A stretch of 64,000 nt of DNA from Clostridioides sp. GTDB taxonomy: Bacteria; Bacillota; Clostridia; Peptostreptococcales; Peptostreptococcaceae. Positions 1 through 8,906 of the stretch are shown one piece after another. Position numbers and translations under genes: made by a program. Every line of letters begins with the position of its first letter. Within the stretch, counting starts at the first letter, position 1. The stretch is from NCBI GenBank assembly GCA_031261505.1, contig JAISJN010000001.1, positions 1 through 64,000 of the forward strand, read 5' to 3'. The notes under the pieces were generated by a model. That model saw only the letters and a list, made by a program, of their open reading frames with translations, was not told where the DNA came from and ran no database searches.

Positions 1-69
1 GATAGGTCTGAGGTGTAAGTACAGCAATGTATTCAGCTTACAGATACTAATAGATCGAGGACTTGACCT
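1..69 (+). rRNA. 23S rRNA, 3' end (partial)
   Basis: The first bases read through the conserved 3' end of clostridial 23S rRNA (TACTAATAGATCGAGGACTT motif), with the gene entering from outside the window. The exact 3' end is set by comparison with known 23S ends and may be off by a few bases. A 5S gene and a tRNA run follow, as in an rrn operon. Confidence 0.85.
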
Positions 70-205
70 AATTTTATTAGCTCCACGCAGGTGGACTAGT
101 ATATGGTAACGAGTAGAAATAAAATTATATGATGTCAGAAAGATATATATGTAGTTTTTAGAGTACTAACTCAATGAAAATTGAGGAAACTCTAGGAAAG
201 ATTAT

Positions 206-319
<114 letters not shown>

Positions 320-331
320 TTATCTTTGTAT

Positions 332-406
332 TCCAAGGTAGCTCAACGGTGGAGCACTCGGCTGTTAACCGATAGGTTGTGGGTTCGATTCCCACCCTTG
401 GAGCCA
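332..406 (+). tRNA. tRNA-Asn (GTT)
   Basis: Full cloverleaf with acceptor TCCAAGG/CCTTGGA, anticodon loop CTGTTAA (anticodon GTT), T-loop GGTTCGATTCC, encoded CCA. First of eight tRNAs after the 5S gene. Confidence 0.95.
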
Positions 407-411
407 ATTAT

Positions 412-500
412 GCCGAAGTGGCGGAACTGGCAGACGCACAGGACTTAAAATCCTGCGGGACTTACCTCTCGTACCGGTTCGATTCCGGTCTTCGGCACCA
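412..500 (+). tRNA. tRNA-Leu (TAA)
   Basis: Class II tRNA with acceptor GCCGAAG/CTTCGGC, anticodon loop CTTAAAA (anticodon TAA), a long variable arm and encoded CCA. 89 bases, as expected for tRNA-Leu. Confidence 0.94.
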
Positions 501-543
501 CAAATAAATCACAGGCTTGCTTTTTAAGAGAAAGCCTAAATAT

Positions 544-619
544 CGCGGGGTGGAGCAGTTGGCAGCTCGTTGGGCTCATAACCCAAAGGTCGTAGGTTCA
601 AGTCCTACCCCCGCAACCA
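544..619 (+). tRNA. initiator tRNA-fMet (CAT)
   Basis: Anticodon loop CTCATAA is flanked by GGG/CCC, and base 1 (C544) faces A615 instead of pairing. The unpaired C1-A72 and three G-C pairs in the anticodon stem mark the initiator, not the elongator, tRNA. CCA is encoded. Confidence 0.93.
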
Positions 620-635
620 TTAAAGTTTTACGTAA

Positions 636-710
636 GGCCCGTTGGTCAAGAGGTTAAGACACCGCCCTTTCACGGCGGTAACGGGGGTTCAATTCCCCCA
701 CGGGTCACCA
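636..710 (+). tRNA. tRNA-Glu (TTC)
   Basis: Acceptor GGCCCGT/ACGGGTC, anticodon loop CTTTCAC (anticodon TTC), T-arm GGGGGTTCAATTCCCCC and encoded CCA. Confidence 0.94.
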
Positions 711-752
711 ATTTAAATCTTCGATTTGACAATTGAAGATTTTAAACCCAGA

Positions 753-828
753 GGGAGTATAGCTCAGCTGGGAGAGCATCTGCCTTACAAGCAGAGGGTC
801 ACAGGTTCGAGCCCTGTTACTCCCACCA
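753..828 (+). tRNA. tRNA-Val (TAC)
   Basis: Acceptor GGGAGTA/TACTCCC, anticodon stem TCTGC/GCAGA around loop CTTACAA (anticodon TAC), encoded CCA. Confidence 0.94.
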
Positions 829-842
829 TATATAAATCATGC

Positions 843-919
843 GGCTTGGTAGTTCAGTTGGTTAGAATGCCAGCCTGTCACGCTGGAGGTCGTGGGTTCG
901 AACCCCATCCAAGTCGCCA
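843..919 (+). tRNA. tRNA-Asp (GTC)
   Basis: Acceptor GGCTTGG/CCAAGTC with one G-T pair, anticodon loop CTGTCAC (anticodon GTC), discriminator G, encoded CCA. Confidence 0.94.
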
Positions 920-958
920 ATATTGATTCAAAAGAAGGACGGAGTGTTCCTCTCATAT

Positions 959-1033
959 GCGGGAATAGTTCAGCGGTAGAGCGCGACCTTGCCAAGGTCG
1001 AAGTCGCGAGTTCGAATCTCGTTTCCCGCTCCA
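959..1033 (+). tRNA. tRNA-Gly (GCC)
   Basis: Acceptor GCGGGAA/TTCCCGC, anticodon stem CGACC/GGTCG around loop TTGCCAA (anticodon GCC), encoded CCA. Confidence 0.94.
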
Positions 1034-1039
1034 TTATAT

Positions 1040-1116
1040 GGGTGCGTAGCTCAGTTGGATAGAGCAATGCCCTTCTAAGGCATGTGTCCGGGGTTCGAAT
1101 CCCTGCGCACTCACCA
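1040..1116 (+). tRNA. tRNA-Arg (TCT)
   Basis: Acceptor GGGTGCG/CGCACTC with one G-T pair, anticodon stem ATGCC/GGCAT around loop CTTCTAA (anticodon TCT), encoded CCA. Last tRNA of the run; a terminator follows six bases later. Confidence 0.93.
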
Positions 1117-1121
1117 TTACG

Positions 1122-1149
1122 AAAGTTTCACATTTGTGGGGCTTTTTTT
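1122..1149 (+). terminator. Terminator of the rRNA-tRNA operon
   Basis: AAAGTTTCACA (1122-1132) pairs with TGTGGGGCTTT (1135-1145), using three G-U pairs, around a two-base loop and runs into a T tract. It closes the rrn/tRNA transcription unit. Confidence 0.75.
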
Positions 1150-1239
1150 ATTTAGAAAATTTTAAAGAGGCACATAAAGAAAAATCTATAAAGAGAATTT
1201 TAAAAAAATCTATAAAAATAACGATTACTCATATTAAAG

Positions 1240-1270
1240 TTGTCTACAGTGTTTTAATATAGTGTATAAT
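1240..1270 (+). promoter_or_regulatory. Possible promoter of cdaA-cdaR
   Basis: A perfect TATAAT at 1265-1270 lies about 90 bases before cdaA. The -35 is weak: TTGTCT at 1240-1245 would give a long 19-base spacer. The assignment rests mainly on the -10 and the position. Confidence 0.4.
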
Positions 1271-1358
1271 GAAGATTATAGATTAAATATAATATAGAAT
1301 AGATTGTAGAGAATACAATTTAGTTTTAGAAGAAAAGTATATATTAGGAGGGGATCGT

Positions 1359-2195
1359 TTGATCGATATAAGTTCCTTTTTGAATGAAATTTTCAGCATG
1401 ATGGGTAGAATTAATATATTTGATATAATCGATATAGCGATAGTTACATATCTTTTTTACAAGATATTTATGTTTATAAAAGACACGAGGGCAGAACAAG
1501 TTTTCAAGGGTATAATATTATTTTTAATAGTTACACAGGTAAGTGATTTTCTTAAATTGCATACATTGACATGGCTACTAAAGAACTCTTTGAATATAGG
1601 TATAATAGCGGCTATAATCCTACAGCCAGAAATAAGGGCAGCACTCGAACATATAGGTAGGGCAAAGCTTACGATATTTGGAAAGGGCTCAGGAGCGTCG
1701 GAGGATTCACTTAAGCAGATGATAGAAGAGATCGTGGAGTCTTTGTATTCACTATCCAGACAGAAGATAGGTGCATTGATTGTAATGGAGAGGGATACGA
1801 AGTTAAACGAAATAGTGGGCACTGGAACTATAATCGACTCTGAAATATCTAGACAGTTGATTATAAATATATTTATACCAAATACTCCACTTCACGATGG
1901 GGCTGTGATAGTCAGGGACACTAGGATAAAGTCAGCAGCATGCTTTCTACCGCTTACGGAGAGCAAGGATTTAAGCAAGGATTTAGGAACCAGACACAGG
2001 GCTGGTATAGGGGTGAGTGAGATGTCAGACTGCATCACTTTGATAGTCTCCGAGGAGACGGGAGAGGTATCTATTGCAAAGGCAGGTAAGTTGTACAGAG
2101 ATATTTCTAAAGAGAGACTTACAAATATATTGTGTAGCAATTTGAAGGTAAGTGCAGATGAAAAAAGTTTTTTCAGAGGTGGTTTGTTTAAATGA
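1359..2195 (+). CDS. cdaA: Diadenylate cyclase CdaA (DisA_N domain, membrane bound)
   Basis: Makes cyclic di-AMP from two ATP at the membrane, the second messenger for potassium/osmolyte balance and wall homeostasis. The N-terminal ~95 residues hold three hydrophobic segments, followed by the diadenylate cyclase domain. Both signature motifs are intact: DGA at residues 180-182 and RHR at 212-214. At 278 residues it has the usual CdaA (YbbP) length. Start is a TTG at 1359, five bases after AGGAGGGG (1346-1353); no better ATG lies nearby. It overlaps cdaR by four bases (ATGA). In many Firmicutes glmM is the third gene of this operon; here glmM is 6 kb away. Confidence 0.95.
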   Translation: MIDISSFLNEIFSMMGRINIFDIIDIAIVTYLFYKIFMFIKDTRAEQVFKGIILFLIVTQVSDFLKLHTLTWLLKNSLNIGIIAAIILQPEIRAALEHIGRAKLTIFGKGSGASEDSLKQMIEEIVESLYSLSRQKIGALIVMERDTKLNEIVGTGTIIDSEISRQLIINIFIPNTPLHDGAVIVRDTRIKSAACFLPLTESKDLSKDLGTRHRAGIGVSEMSDCITLIVSEETGEVSIAKAGKLYRDISKERLTNILCSNLKVSADEKSFFRGGLFK

Positions 2196-3397
2196 TAAAA
2201 AATAAACTTAAACATAATACTAAGATAAAGGTGATATCCTTGCTAAGCGCTATAGCTTTGTGGATGTACGTAATGTTAGCGGTAGATCCGGTTGAGACAA
2301 GGACAATTGAAAATATTCCTATAGTGGTCAGCAATGCTGAAGAGATAGAGCAAAAAGGCTTGATGGTGTATCCAAATACGCCATTGGCAACGGAGATATA
2401 CGTTACAGGACAATTATCGAAACTAAAGAATTTAGATAAAAATAAGATAACAATATACGGCGAGGTAGTAAGCCCTAGTCAGAACAAGAGACCTATAGAG
2501 GGCAAAAACGAGATGCATTTGAGTACAAATATGCCAGATAATGTGTCGAGTACTTTTAAAAGCGGGGTAGTTATAGTCAACCTCGAAAAGAAGGTATCGA
2601 AAGAAAAGAATATAATAGTGAATGTCGAGGGAGACAAAACGGATACGACGAGCACTGTTAAGTTGAGTCAGGAAAAAGTGATGGTGTCAGGTCCTAGGAG
2701 TATGGTCGACAAGGTGGAAAATGTCGTTGCAAGTGTGAATATAAACGGTAGAAACGAGAATTTCGAAGAAAAATTGGACTTGACTCCAGTAGATATATAC
2801 GATGCTAAGGTAGAGGACGTAACTCTATCAAAGTCCAATGTTACAGCCAAGGTCAGCCTGCTAAGTCAGAAAAAAGTACCTATAAAGTTTAAATTCGTGG
2901 AAAACGGTGGAACTGAAAACGACCTTAAGGACTACGAAATAAGTTCTAAAGATATTTTAATTAAGGCGTCAAAGGACGTTTTGAATAAGACAGAGTCGAT
3001 AGATACAGCAGATATCAATTTAAGTGCATTGGTAGATAGCGACTTTATAGATGTAAAATTATTGATTCCAGATGGGGTCAAATCGGATCTAAAATCAATA
3101 GTTATTTCTAACAAGGGAAAGGCTGAAATCAAGAAGTTATTTACATTTAAACCACAGGAAATAGAAGTCAGAAGCAATTCTGGCGAGAATTCCGATGTGA
3201 AATTGGGTGGAGACGGCAACATTCAGGTGCAGATCGAATATAATTCACAACTTGGAACTGTTGAGAAATCAGATATAAAACTGTATATAGACGTGGACGA
3301 TAGAAATTTATCAGATGACAACTGTACAATTAAGTACGAATCCAAGCTTGAATTTAAGAATATAAGTATAAGTCCGAAGATCGTAAAGATAAATTAG
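2192..3397 (+). CDS. cdaR: CdaR, YbbR-domain regulator of CdaA
   Basis: Predicted extracellular, membrane-anchored partner that modulates CdaA. One transmembrane helix (about residues 13-32) is followed by a long extracytoplasmic part that, as in the family, reads as consecutive YbbR repeats (about four in 401 residues; each contains the typical VxGxxxxVxxV-like segment, e.g. KVMVSGPRSMVDKVENVVAS near residue 165). The start overlaps the cdaA stop, so the two are translationally coupled. The protein is more diverged and charged than cdaA, as is usual. A long hairpin terminator follows about 90 bases later. Confidence 0.9.
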   Translation: MIKNKLKHNTKIKVISLLSAIALWMYVMLAVDPVETRTIENIPIVVSNAEEIEQKGLMVYPNTPLATEIYVTGQLSKLKNLDKNKITIYGEVVSPSQNKRPIEGKNEMHLSTNMPDNVSSTFKSGVVIVNLEKKVSKEKNIIVNVEGDKTDTTSTVKLSQEKVMVSGPRSMVDKVENVVASVNINGRNENFEEKLDLTPVDIYDAKVEDVTLSKSNVTAKVSLLSQKKVPIKFKFVENGGTENDLKDYEISSKDILIKASKDVLNKTESIDTADINLSALVDSDFIDVKLLIPDGVKSDLKSIVISNKGKAEIKKLFTFKPQEIEVRSNSGENSDVKLGGDGNIQVQIEYNSQLGTVEKSDIKLYIDVDDRNLSDDNCTIKYESKLEFKNISISPKIVKIN

Positions 3398-3484
3398 TAC
3401 AATAAGTGTAGACATCTTGCAGTGGAGTGACTCTACATTTCAATTGCGGTATAATGACGAAAATATACGGAAGTATAAATATAG

Positions 3485-3557
3485 GTTGCAGTAGAAATTA
3501 AACCATAAACTAAGAAAAAATTATGGATAAGTTAAAAATTTCTATTGCAACTTTTTT
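3485..3557 (+). terminator. Terminator after cdaA-cdaR
   Basis: GTTGCAGTAGAAATT (3485-3499) pairs with AATTTCTATTGCAAC (3537-3551, one internal mismatch), an inner CATAA/TTATG stem sits in the loop, and CTTTTTT follows. Together these make a composite intrinsic terminator. Confidence 0.75.
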
Positions 3558-3825
3558 AAATTCAAGTTATCCTTAAAGTAAGGTGTATATGCAATGGGCA
3601 AACGTTTATCCTTGATTGTTAAAATAAATTTTATCGATCAAAGATGACAACTTTGTCGCGAGAAAATAGAAAATAGTACACAGTATTCAACGGTGGACGT
3701 AAAACGTGTGAGGTTGGAAAATCGATATTTCACACGTTGGAAAGATTGTGAATTTATTAAGTATTTTAAATCATTTTAACTTATTTATTTTTTCACTAAA
3801 ACTATGAAAACATTTTAATAAGATG

Positions 3826-3831
3826 TATAAT
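3826..3831 (+). promoter_or_regulatory. Possible -10 element of the ptb operon
   Basis: Perfect TATAAT 48 bases before the ptb start; the -35 is not convincing. The inverted repeat at 3703-3738 lies just upstream and could regulate it. Confidence 0.4.
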
Positions 3832-3878
3832 TTAGTTTGTACATAAGCGACCAAAAATTCTAATATGAGGTGTAACCA

Positions 3879-4784
3879 ATGAGAAATTTTGAAGAAGTAA
3901 AAAAATTCGCACGCGAAAGAGGTCCTAAGACTATATCTGTAGCATGCTGCCAAGACAAAGAAGTTTTACTAGCAGTGGAAATGGCTGTCAAAGCAGGAAT
4001 TGCAAAAGCAATACTTGTAGGAGATATAGACAAGACCAAAGAAATAGCAAAAGAATTAAACATTGACCTTGCTCAATATGAACTTATCGATATCAAAGAC
4101 CTAGCAGAAGCTTCACTTAAGGCTGTAGAACTAGTTTCAAGTGGAAAAGCTGACCTAGTAATGAAGGGTATAGTAGACACATCAATAATACTTAAAGCTG
4201 TTCTAAATAAAGAAGTTGGACTTAGAACTGGAAAAGTACTTAGCCACGTGGCAGTATTCGATATAGAAGGATATGATAGATTGTTCTTCGTAACAGATTC
4301 AGCAATGGTACTTGCACCAGATTTAATGACTAAAAAAGAAATAATAGAAAATGCTGTTGCAGTAGCTCAATCACTAGACATAGATGAACCAAAAGTAGCT
4401 TGTCTCTGCGCTAAGGAAAAGGTAAACCCTAAGATGAAAGATACAGTAGAAGCGAAAGAATTAGAAGATATGAACCAAAGAGGGGAATTGACTGGCTGTG
4501 TTGTAGGAGGTCCATTTGCCCTTGATAATGCTGTGTCTGAAGAGTCAGCTAAACACAAAGGAATGGTACATCCAGTAGCTGGTAAGGCTGATATACTACT
4601 AGCTCCAGATATCGAAGCAGGTAACATACTTTACAAATCAATTTCTTACTTTGCAAAATCTAAAAGCGCTGGGGTAATAGTTGGAGCTAAGGCACCAGTT
4701 ATACTTACTTCAAGAGCTGACAACGAAGATACAAAATTAAACTCTATAGCACTAGCTGTGTTGATGACTGCAAAAGCTAACTAG
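3879..4784 (+). CDS. ptb: Phosphate butyryltransferase (acyl-CoA phosphotransacylase)
   Basis: Transfers the acyl group of butyryl-CoA or a branched acyl-CoA to phosphate, giving the acyl phosphate used by butyrate kinase. The 301-residue protein has family-typical length and phosphate acetyl/butyryltransferase sequence throughout, including the GGPFALDNAVS segment near residue 207 and AKSKSAGVIVGAKAPVILTS at 262-281. ATG start after TGAGGTG. It is followed by buk and by the vor genes; because no beta-oxidation/crotonase genes are nearby and an oxoacid oxidoreductase is, the likely in vivo substrates are isobutyryl-, isovaleryl- or 2-methylbutyryl-CoA (inference). Codon use is strongly adapted, suggesting high expression. 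Confidence 0.93.
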   Translation: MRNFEEVKKFARERGPKTISVACCQDKEVLLAVEMAVKAGIAKAILVGDIDKTKEIAKELNIDLAQYELIDIKDLAEASLKAVELVSSGKADLVMKGIVDTSIILKAVLNKEVGLRTGKVLSHVAVFDIEGYDRLFFVTDSAMVLAPDLMTKKEIIENAVAVAQSLDIDEPKVACLCAKEKVNPKMKDTVEAKELEDMNQRGELTGCVVGGPFALDNAVSEESAKHKGMVHPVAGKADILLAPDIEAGNILYKSISYFAKSKSAGVIVGAKAPVILTSRADNEDTKLNSIALAVLMTAKAN

Positions 4785-4892
4785 TTAGCAGGCAGACGAG
4801 CGCAAGTGCAATACAGGACCGAAATTAAATACAGACGATATATACAGTCGCAGTATTTTAATATTTGATTAAACTTAGGAGGAAATGCATTA

Positions 4893-5966
4893 ATGAGCAA
4901 CGTTTACAGAATTTTAACTATAAACCCAGGTTCAACATCAACTAAGATAGCTGTGTTTGACAATGAGACTGAGGTTTTTGAAAAAACTTTAAGACATTCA
5001 TCAGAAGAAATAGGAAAATACGCTAAGATAGCTGATCAATTCGAGTTTAGAAAACAAGTTATAGTTGATGCTCTCAATGAGGGTGGAATAAAAATGGACG
5101 AATTTGCCTGCGTAGTAGGTAGAGGAGGACTTTTAAAACCTATCGAAGGTGGAACTTACAAAGTTGACGACAATATGTTAGCTGACCTAAGAGTCGGAGT
5201 TTCAGGACAACATGCATCTAACTTAGGTGGAGTAATAGCAAAAGAAATAGCTGACGAAATAGGCGTAGATGCGTTTATAGTCGATCCAGTCGTTGTAGAT
5301 GAGTTAGCTGATGTAGCTAGAATATCAGGTATGCCAGAAGTTGAGAGAGTGAGTATATTCCACGCACTTAACCAAAAGGCAATAGCTAGAAGATATGCAC
5401 AAGAAAATAACAAAAACTACAATGAAATGAACTTAATAGTTGCGCACATGGGTGGAGGAGTTTCAGTAGGAGCTCATGAGCAAGGTAGAGTAGTAGAAGT
5501 TGCAAACGCTCTTGACGGTGAAGGACCATTCTCTCCAGAAAGAAGTGGAGGGGTTCCAATAGGACAACTTTCAGCAATGTGTTTCAGCGGAGAATACACT
5601 CTAGAAGATATACAAAAGAAAATTACAGGTAACGGTGGACTAGTTGCGTACCTAGGAACAAACGATGCTAGAGAAGTTGAAGCTATGATAGAAAAAGGCG
5701 ATAAAAAAGCTGCTCTTCTATACGATGCTATGGCTTATCAAATAGCAAAGGAAATCGGTGCATGTGCAGCAGTTCTTAAAGGAAAAATAGATGGAATAAT
5801 ATTAACTGGTGGTATAGCTTATTCTAAATCGTTTACAAAGGCGATAGTAGAAAGAGTTGAATTCCTACATGAAGTAACAGTTTATCCTGGAGAAGATGAA
5901 ATGATTGCATTAGCTCAAGGTGGACTAAGAGTACTCGATGGAGTAGAAGCAGCCAAAAAATATTAA
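4893..5966 (+). CDS. buk: Butyrate kinase (branched-chain acid kinase possible)
   Basis: Makes ATP and a short-chain acid from the acyl phosphate delivered by Ptb. Belongs to the acetokinase (ASKHA) family: phosphate-binding NPGSTSTK at residues 11-18, the [12 protein letters not shown] adenosine loop near residue 183, and [11 protein letters not shown] near 308. 357 residues, the normal length. AGGAGG precedes the ATG. It completes a substrate-level phosphorylation pair with ptb, 108 bases upstream. Confidence 0.94.
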   Translation: MSNVYRILTINPGSTSTKIAVFDNETEVFEKTLRHSSEEIGKYAKIADQFEFRKQVIVDALNEGGIKMDEFACVVGRGGLLKPIEGGTYKVDDNMLADLRVGVSGQHASNLGGVIAKEIADEIGVDAFIVDPVVVDELADVARISGMPEVERVSIFHALNQKAIARRYAQENNKNYNEMNLIVAHMGGGVSVGAHEQGRVVEVANALDGEGPFSPERSGGVPIGQLSAMCFSGEYTLEDIQKKITGNGGLVAYLGTNDAREVEAMIEKGDKKAALLYDAMAYQIAKEIGACAAVLKGKIDGIILTGGIAYSKSFTKAIVERVEFLHEVTVYPGEDEMIALAQGGLRVLDGVEAAKKY

Positions 5967-6083
5967 TCCGCAGTTCTCATGAAATTTAGAAGCATCCTGG
6001 GGGAAGGGCTTGCGCCTAAATACTGAAGTAGTAATCCGGGGAATTGAGCACGATTTGTTACAGAAAGTATAGAGGTTAGGAAA

Positions 6084-6761
6084 ATGATAACAGGTGATAA
6101 AAGAATAAGAGTAATAACAGGCCACTATGGAAGTGGGAAAAGCGAATTCTCAATGAACTACGTAGTTAAACTACGCGAGATGGTAGAAGGAAAGGTCGCA
6201 CTTGCGGATATGGACGTGGTAAACGTCTACTTTAGAACTAGAGAACAATCTGAATTTCTAGAGTCTATAGGTGTAGAACCGATCTCAAGTTCAGTAAATG
6301 CTCCAACACTAGATATACCAGCGATATCTGCAAAGGTTAAGACACCGATGAACGATGATTCGTACAGCTATGTCATAGACCTCGGCGGAGATAACGTAGG
6401 GGCTAGGGTTCTAGCAGGTTACAGAGGGCTTATAAAAGACGGGGATTACGATTTTCTATGCGTAGTCAACGCTAACAGGGAGAAAACTCAAGACCTACAA
6501 CAGGTTATGGATTATATAAAAATACTTGAGGAGAATTCAAAACTCAAGGTGACTGGACTTGTAAATAACACTCATATGATTCACGATACAACGACTGAAG
6601 ACATAATGCGTGGGTACGAGTTGTGTAAAGAGGTTTCGGACAAAACTGGAATACCTCTTAAATACAACACTTGTATCGAAAATCTTGTGGACGAGTTGCC
6701 AGCTGATATGGATGGAGAAATCTTCCCTATCAATCTATATATGAGACCTGACTGGTTATAG
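6084..6761 (+). CDS. P-loop ATPase (CobQ/MinD-like) of the oxoacid oxidoreductase cluster
   Basis: A 225-residue SIMIBI-type nucleotide-binding protein: Walker A GHYGSGKS at residues 13-20, a DMDVVN segment after the first strand, and YVIDLGGDNVGARVLAGY as a Walker B-like region. It has no transmembrane or DNA-binding segment. It lies between buk and the ferredoxin-like vorD, all on one strand. Similar ATPases are seen beside oxoacid:ferredoxin oxidoreductase genes in anaerobic Firmicutes. A role in cofactor or Fe-S assembly of the enzyme is possible but unproven. Start ATG after GAGGTTAGG. Confidence 0.75.
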   Translation: MITGDKRIRVITGHYGSGKSEFSMNYVVKLREMVEGKVALADMDVVNVYFRTREQSEFLESIGVEPISSSVNAPTLDIPAISAKVKTPMNDDSYSYVIDLGGDNVGARVLAGYRGLIKDGDYDFLCVVNANREKTQDLQQVMDYIKILEENSKLKVTGLVNNTHMIHDTTTEDIMRGYELCKEVSDKTGIPLKYNTCIENLVDELPADMDGEIFPINLYMRPDWL

Positions 6762-6812
6762 GATTGAGCTCAAATATATATATATTTTAGAAACTTTAAG
6801 GAGGCAAATGTA

Positions 6813-7031
6813 ATGGCTAAAAAAGGTAAAGTTACTTTTGATCAAGACCGTTGTAAAGGTTGTGAGCTTTGTGTTTCTGTGTGTCCAGTGAAGATAATAG
6901 AAATAGACAAACACACAATAAACAAAAAAGGTTACAACCCAGCAGTTGTTAACGAAATGGACAAATGTATAGGATGTGCTAGTTGCGCAACTATGTGTCC
7001 AGATGTTGTAATAACAGTAGAACAAGAATAA
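6813..7031 (+). CDS. vorD: 2-oxoacid:ferredoxin oxidoreductase, ferredoxin-like delta subunit
   Basis: 72 residues with two 4Fe-4S motifs: C14-C17-C20-C24 and C52-C55-C58-C62, each ending CP. This subunit passes electrons from the TPP centre to soluble ferredoxin. A strong AAGGAGG precedes the ATG, and vorB starts 34 bases later. Without the enzyme context it could be called a plain 2[4Fe-4S] ferredoxin, but its place at the head of vorBAC makes the subunit role clear. Confidence 0.92.
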   Translation: MAKKGKVTFDQDRCKGCELCVSVCPVKIIEIDKHTINKKGYNPAVVNEMDKCIGCASCATMCPDVVITVEQE

Positions 7032-7065
7032 TAATTAGATTAAGGATTAAGGAGGAAATTTCAAT

Positions 7066-8151
7066 ATGTCAAAGATACTAATGAAAGGTAACGAAGCATT
7101 TGGTAAAGCAGCTATAGAAGCTGGTTGTAAATACTTCTTCGGTTACCCTATAACTCCACAAAGTGAATTACCTGAGTACTTATCAAGGGAATTACCTAAA
7201 ATAGGTGGAGCATTTGTGCAAGCAGAATCAGAAGTAGCAGCAATAAACATGGTTTACGGTGCAGGGGGAGCAGGTGCAAGAGTTATGACATCTTCATCTT
7301 CACCAGGGGTTGCCCTTAAACAAGAAGGTATAACTTACTGCGCTGGTGCAGAAGTTCCATGTGTTGTTCTCAACATAATGAGAGGTGGACCAGGACTAGG
7401 AAGTATACAACCATCACAAGCAGACTACTTTATGTCTACTAGAGGCGGAGGAAACGGTGACTACAGAACTCCAGTCTTCGCTCCTGCTACAGTACAAGAA
7501 GCAGTTGATATGATAATGGAAGCATTTGACGTAGCTGATTACTACAGAACTCCAGCAATGGTAGTAGCTGATGGTATGATAGGTCAAATGATGGAACCAG
7601 TTGATTTCAGTGGACCAAAAACAAAAAGAGAATTACCTGAAAAAACTTGGGCTACAACTGGAACTAAAGGACAAAGAAAACCTAACGTTATAAACTCTCT
7701 ATATCTAGAATCAGAAATACTAGAGCAACATAACTGGAGATTAGATAAGAAATACAAAGAAATAGAAAAGAACGAAGTTCAAGTTGAAATGTATCAAACT
7801 GAAGATGCTGAAATAGTTTTCGCAGCTTATGGTACAACTTCAAGAATAGTTAAGAGTGCAGTTAAAACTCTAAGAGATAAAGGTATAAAAGCTGGTTTAA
7901 TAAGACCTAAAACTATATGGCCTTTCCCATACTGTGCGTTCAAAGCAGAAAGCATTCCTAATGCAAAAGCTGTACTTACAGTAGAAATGAGTTTAGGACA
8001 AATGATAGAAGACGTAGATCTAGCTATCAAGGGAAGATTACCTATCTACTTCCACGGAAGACCAGGTGGTATGACTCCAGAACCAAAAGTTTTAGTTCAA
8101 ATGGCTGAAGATATTTTAGCTGGGAAAGAAGTATCAGGAGGTGTTAGATAA
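7066..8151 (+). CDS. vorB: 2-oxoacid:ferredoxin oxidoreductase alpha subunit (VorB type)
   Basis: The large pyrimidine-binding subunit of a ketoisovalerate-type oxidoreductase that converts 2-oxoacid, CoA and oxidised ferredoxin to acyl-CoA, CO2 and reduced ferredoxin. The N terminus shows GNEAFGKAAIEAGCKYFFGYPITPQ split over residues 8-32, and the conserved QAESEVAAINMVYGAGGAGA region follows. 361 residues, normal length. The stop overlaps the vorA start by one base (TAATG), so expression is coupled. The VorB label reflects overall similarity to 3-methyl-2-oxobutanoate enzymes; a 2-oxoglutarate (KorA) activity cannot be excluded from sequence alone. Confidence 0.9.
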   Translation: MSKILMKGNEAFGKAAIEAGCKYFFGYPITPQSELPEYLSRELPKIGGAFVQAESEVAAINMVYGAGGAGARVMTSSSSPGVALKQEGITYCAGAEVPCVVLNIMRGGPGLGSIQPSQADYFMSTRGGGNGDYRTPVFAPATVQEAVDMIMEAFDVADYYRTPAMVVADGMIGQMMEPVDFSGPKTKRELPEKTWATTGTKGQRKPNVINSLYLESEILEQHNWRLDKKYKEIEKNEVQVEMYQTEDAEIVFAAYGTTSRIVKSAVKTLRDKGIKAGLIRPKTIWPFPYCAFKAESIPNAKAVLTVEMSLGQMIEDVDLAIKGRLPIYFHGRPGGMTPEPKVLVQMAEDILAGKEVSGGVR

Positions 8152-8906
8152 TGGCAGTTGTTTTCGATAGAACAAACGGACTACAAAAAGTAGACACTCA
8201 CTACTGTCCAGGTTGTACACACGGTATAATCCATAGATTAGTAGCAGAAGTATTAGAAGAACTTGACGTACTAGGAAATGCAATAGGTGTTGTTCCTGTT
8301 GGATGTTCAGTACTAGCATACAATTATTTTAACTGTGACACTCAAGAAGCTTCTCATGGTAGAGCTCCAGCAGTTGCTACAGGTGTAAAAAGAACTAACC
8401 CAGACAAAATAGTTTTCACTTACCAAGGTGATGGAGACTTAGCTTCTATAGGTACAGCTGAAATAGTTCACGCTGCAGCTAGAGGTGAAAAAATAACTAC
8501 AATATTCGTAAACAATACAACTTACGGTATGACTGGTGGACAAATGGCTCCAACTACTCTAGTAGGACAAAAAGCTACTACTGCTCAAAACGGAAGAAAC
8601 CCTGAAACTCAAGGTTATCCAATAAGAGTTTCTGAATTATTAGCAACATTAACTGGTGCAGTTTTCGTAGAGAGAGTTGCAGTTGATTCTCCAGCTAACG
8701 TTAGAAAAGCTAAAAAAGCTATAAAAAGAGCTTTTGAAGTACAACAAGCTGGTAAAGGCTTTGGTATAGTTGAAGTACTATCTACTTGCCCAACTAACTG
8801 GGGATTAACTCCAGTAGATGCATTACAATGGTTAAGAGATAATATGATGCCATACTATCCAGTTCAAAACTTCAGAGATGATCTAAAAAATGAGGAGGTG
8901 AAGTAA
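8151..8906 (+). CDS. vorA: 2-oxoacid:ferredoxin oxidoreductase beta subunit (TPP-binding)
   Basis: 251-residue thiamine-pyrophosphate subunit. The TPP motif GDGDLASIG lies at residues 93-101 with the NN pair at 121-122, followed by TTYGMTGGQMAPTT. Cys19 and Cys22 in the CPGCTHG segment are family-conserved. The downstream gene starts directly after its stop, and an internal AGGAGGTG supplies the ribosome-binding site for vorC. Confidence 0.93.
   Translation: MAVVFDRTNGLQKVDTHYCPGCTHGIIHRLVAEVLEELDVLGNAIGVVPVGCSVLAYNYFNCDTQEASHGRAPAVATGVKRTNPDKIVFTYQGDGDLASIGTAEIVHAAARGEKITTIFVNNTTYGMTGGQMAPTTLVGQKATTAQNGRNPETQGYPIRVSELLATLTGAVFVERVAVDSPANVRKAKKAIKRAFEVQQAGKGFGIVEVLSTCPTNWGLTPVDALQWLRDNMMPYYPVQNFRDDLKNEEVK

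Larger units (their letters stand above)
3398..3878. other. Intergenic region cdaR-ptb
   Basis: 481 bases without a gene. It holds the cdaR terminator, an inverted repeat AACGTGTGA (3703-3711) / TCACACGTT (3730-3738) with an 18-base spacer that could be an operator or RNA hairpin, and a TATAAT at 3826-3831 that may be the ptb promoter. No ORF with a ribosome-binding site was seen. Confidence 0.6.

Noticed and set aside
3745-3765. Rex operator (TTGTGAATTTATTAAG) before ptb
   Set aside because: The right arm does not mirror the left; only half fits TTGTTAAN4TTAACAA.
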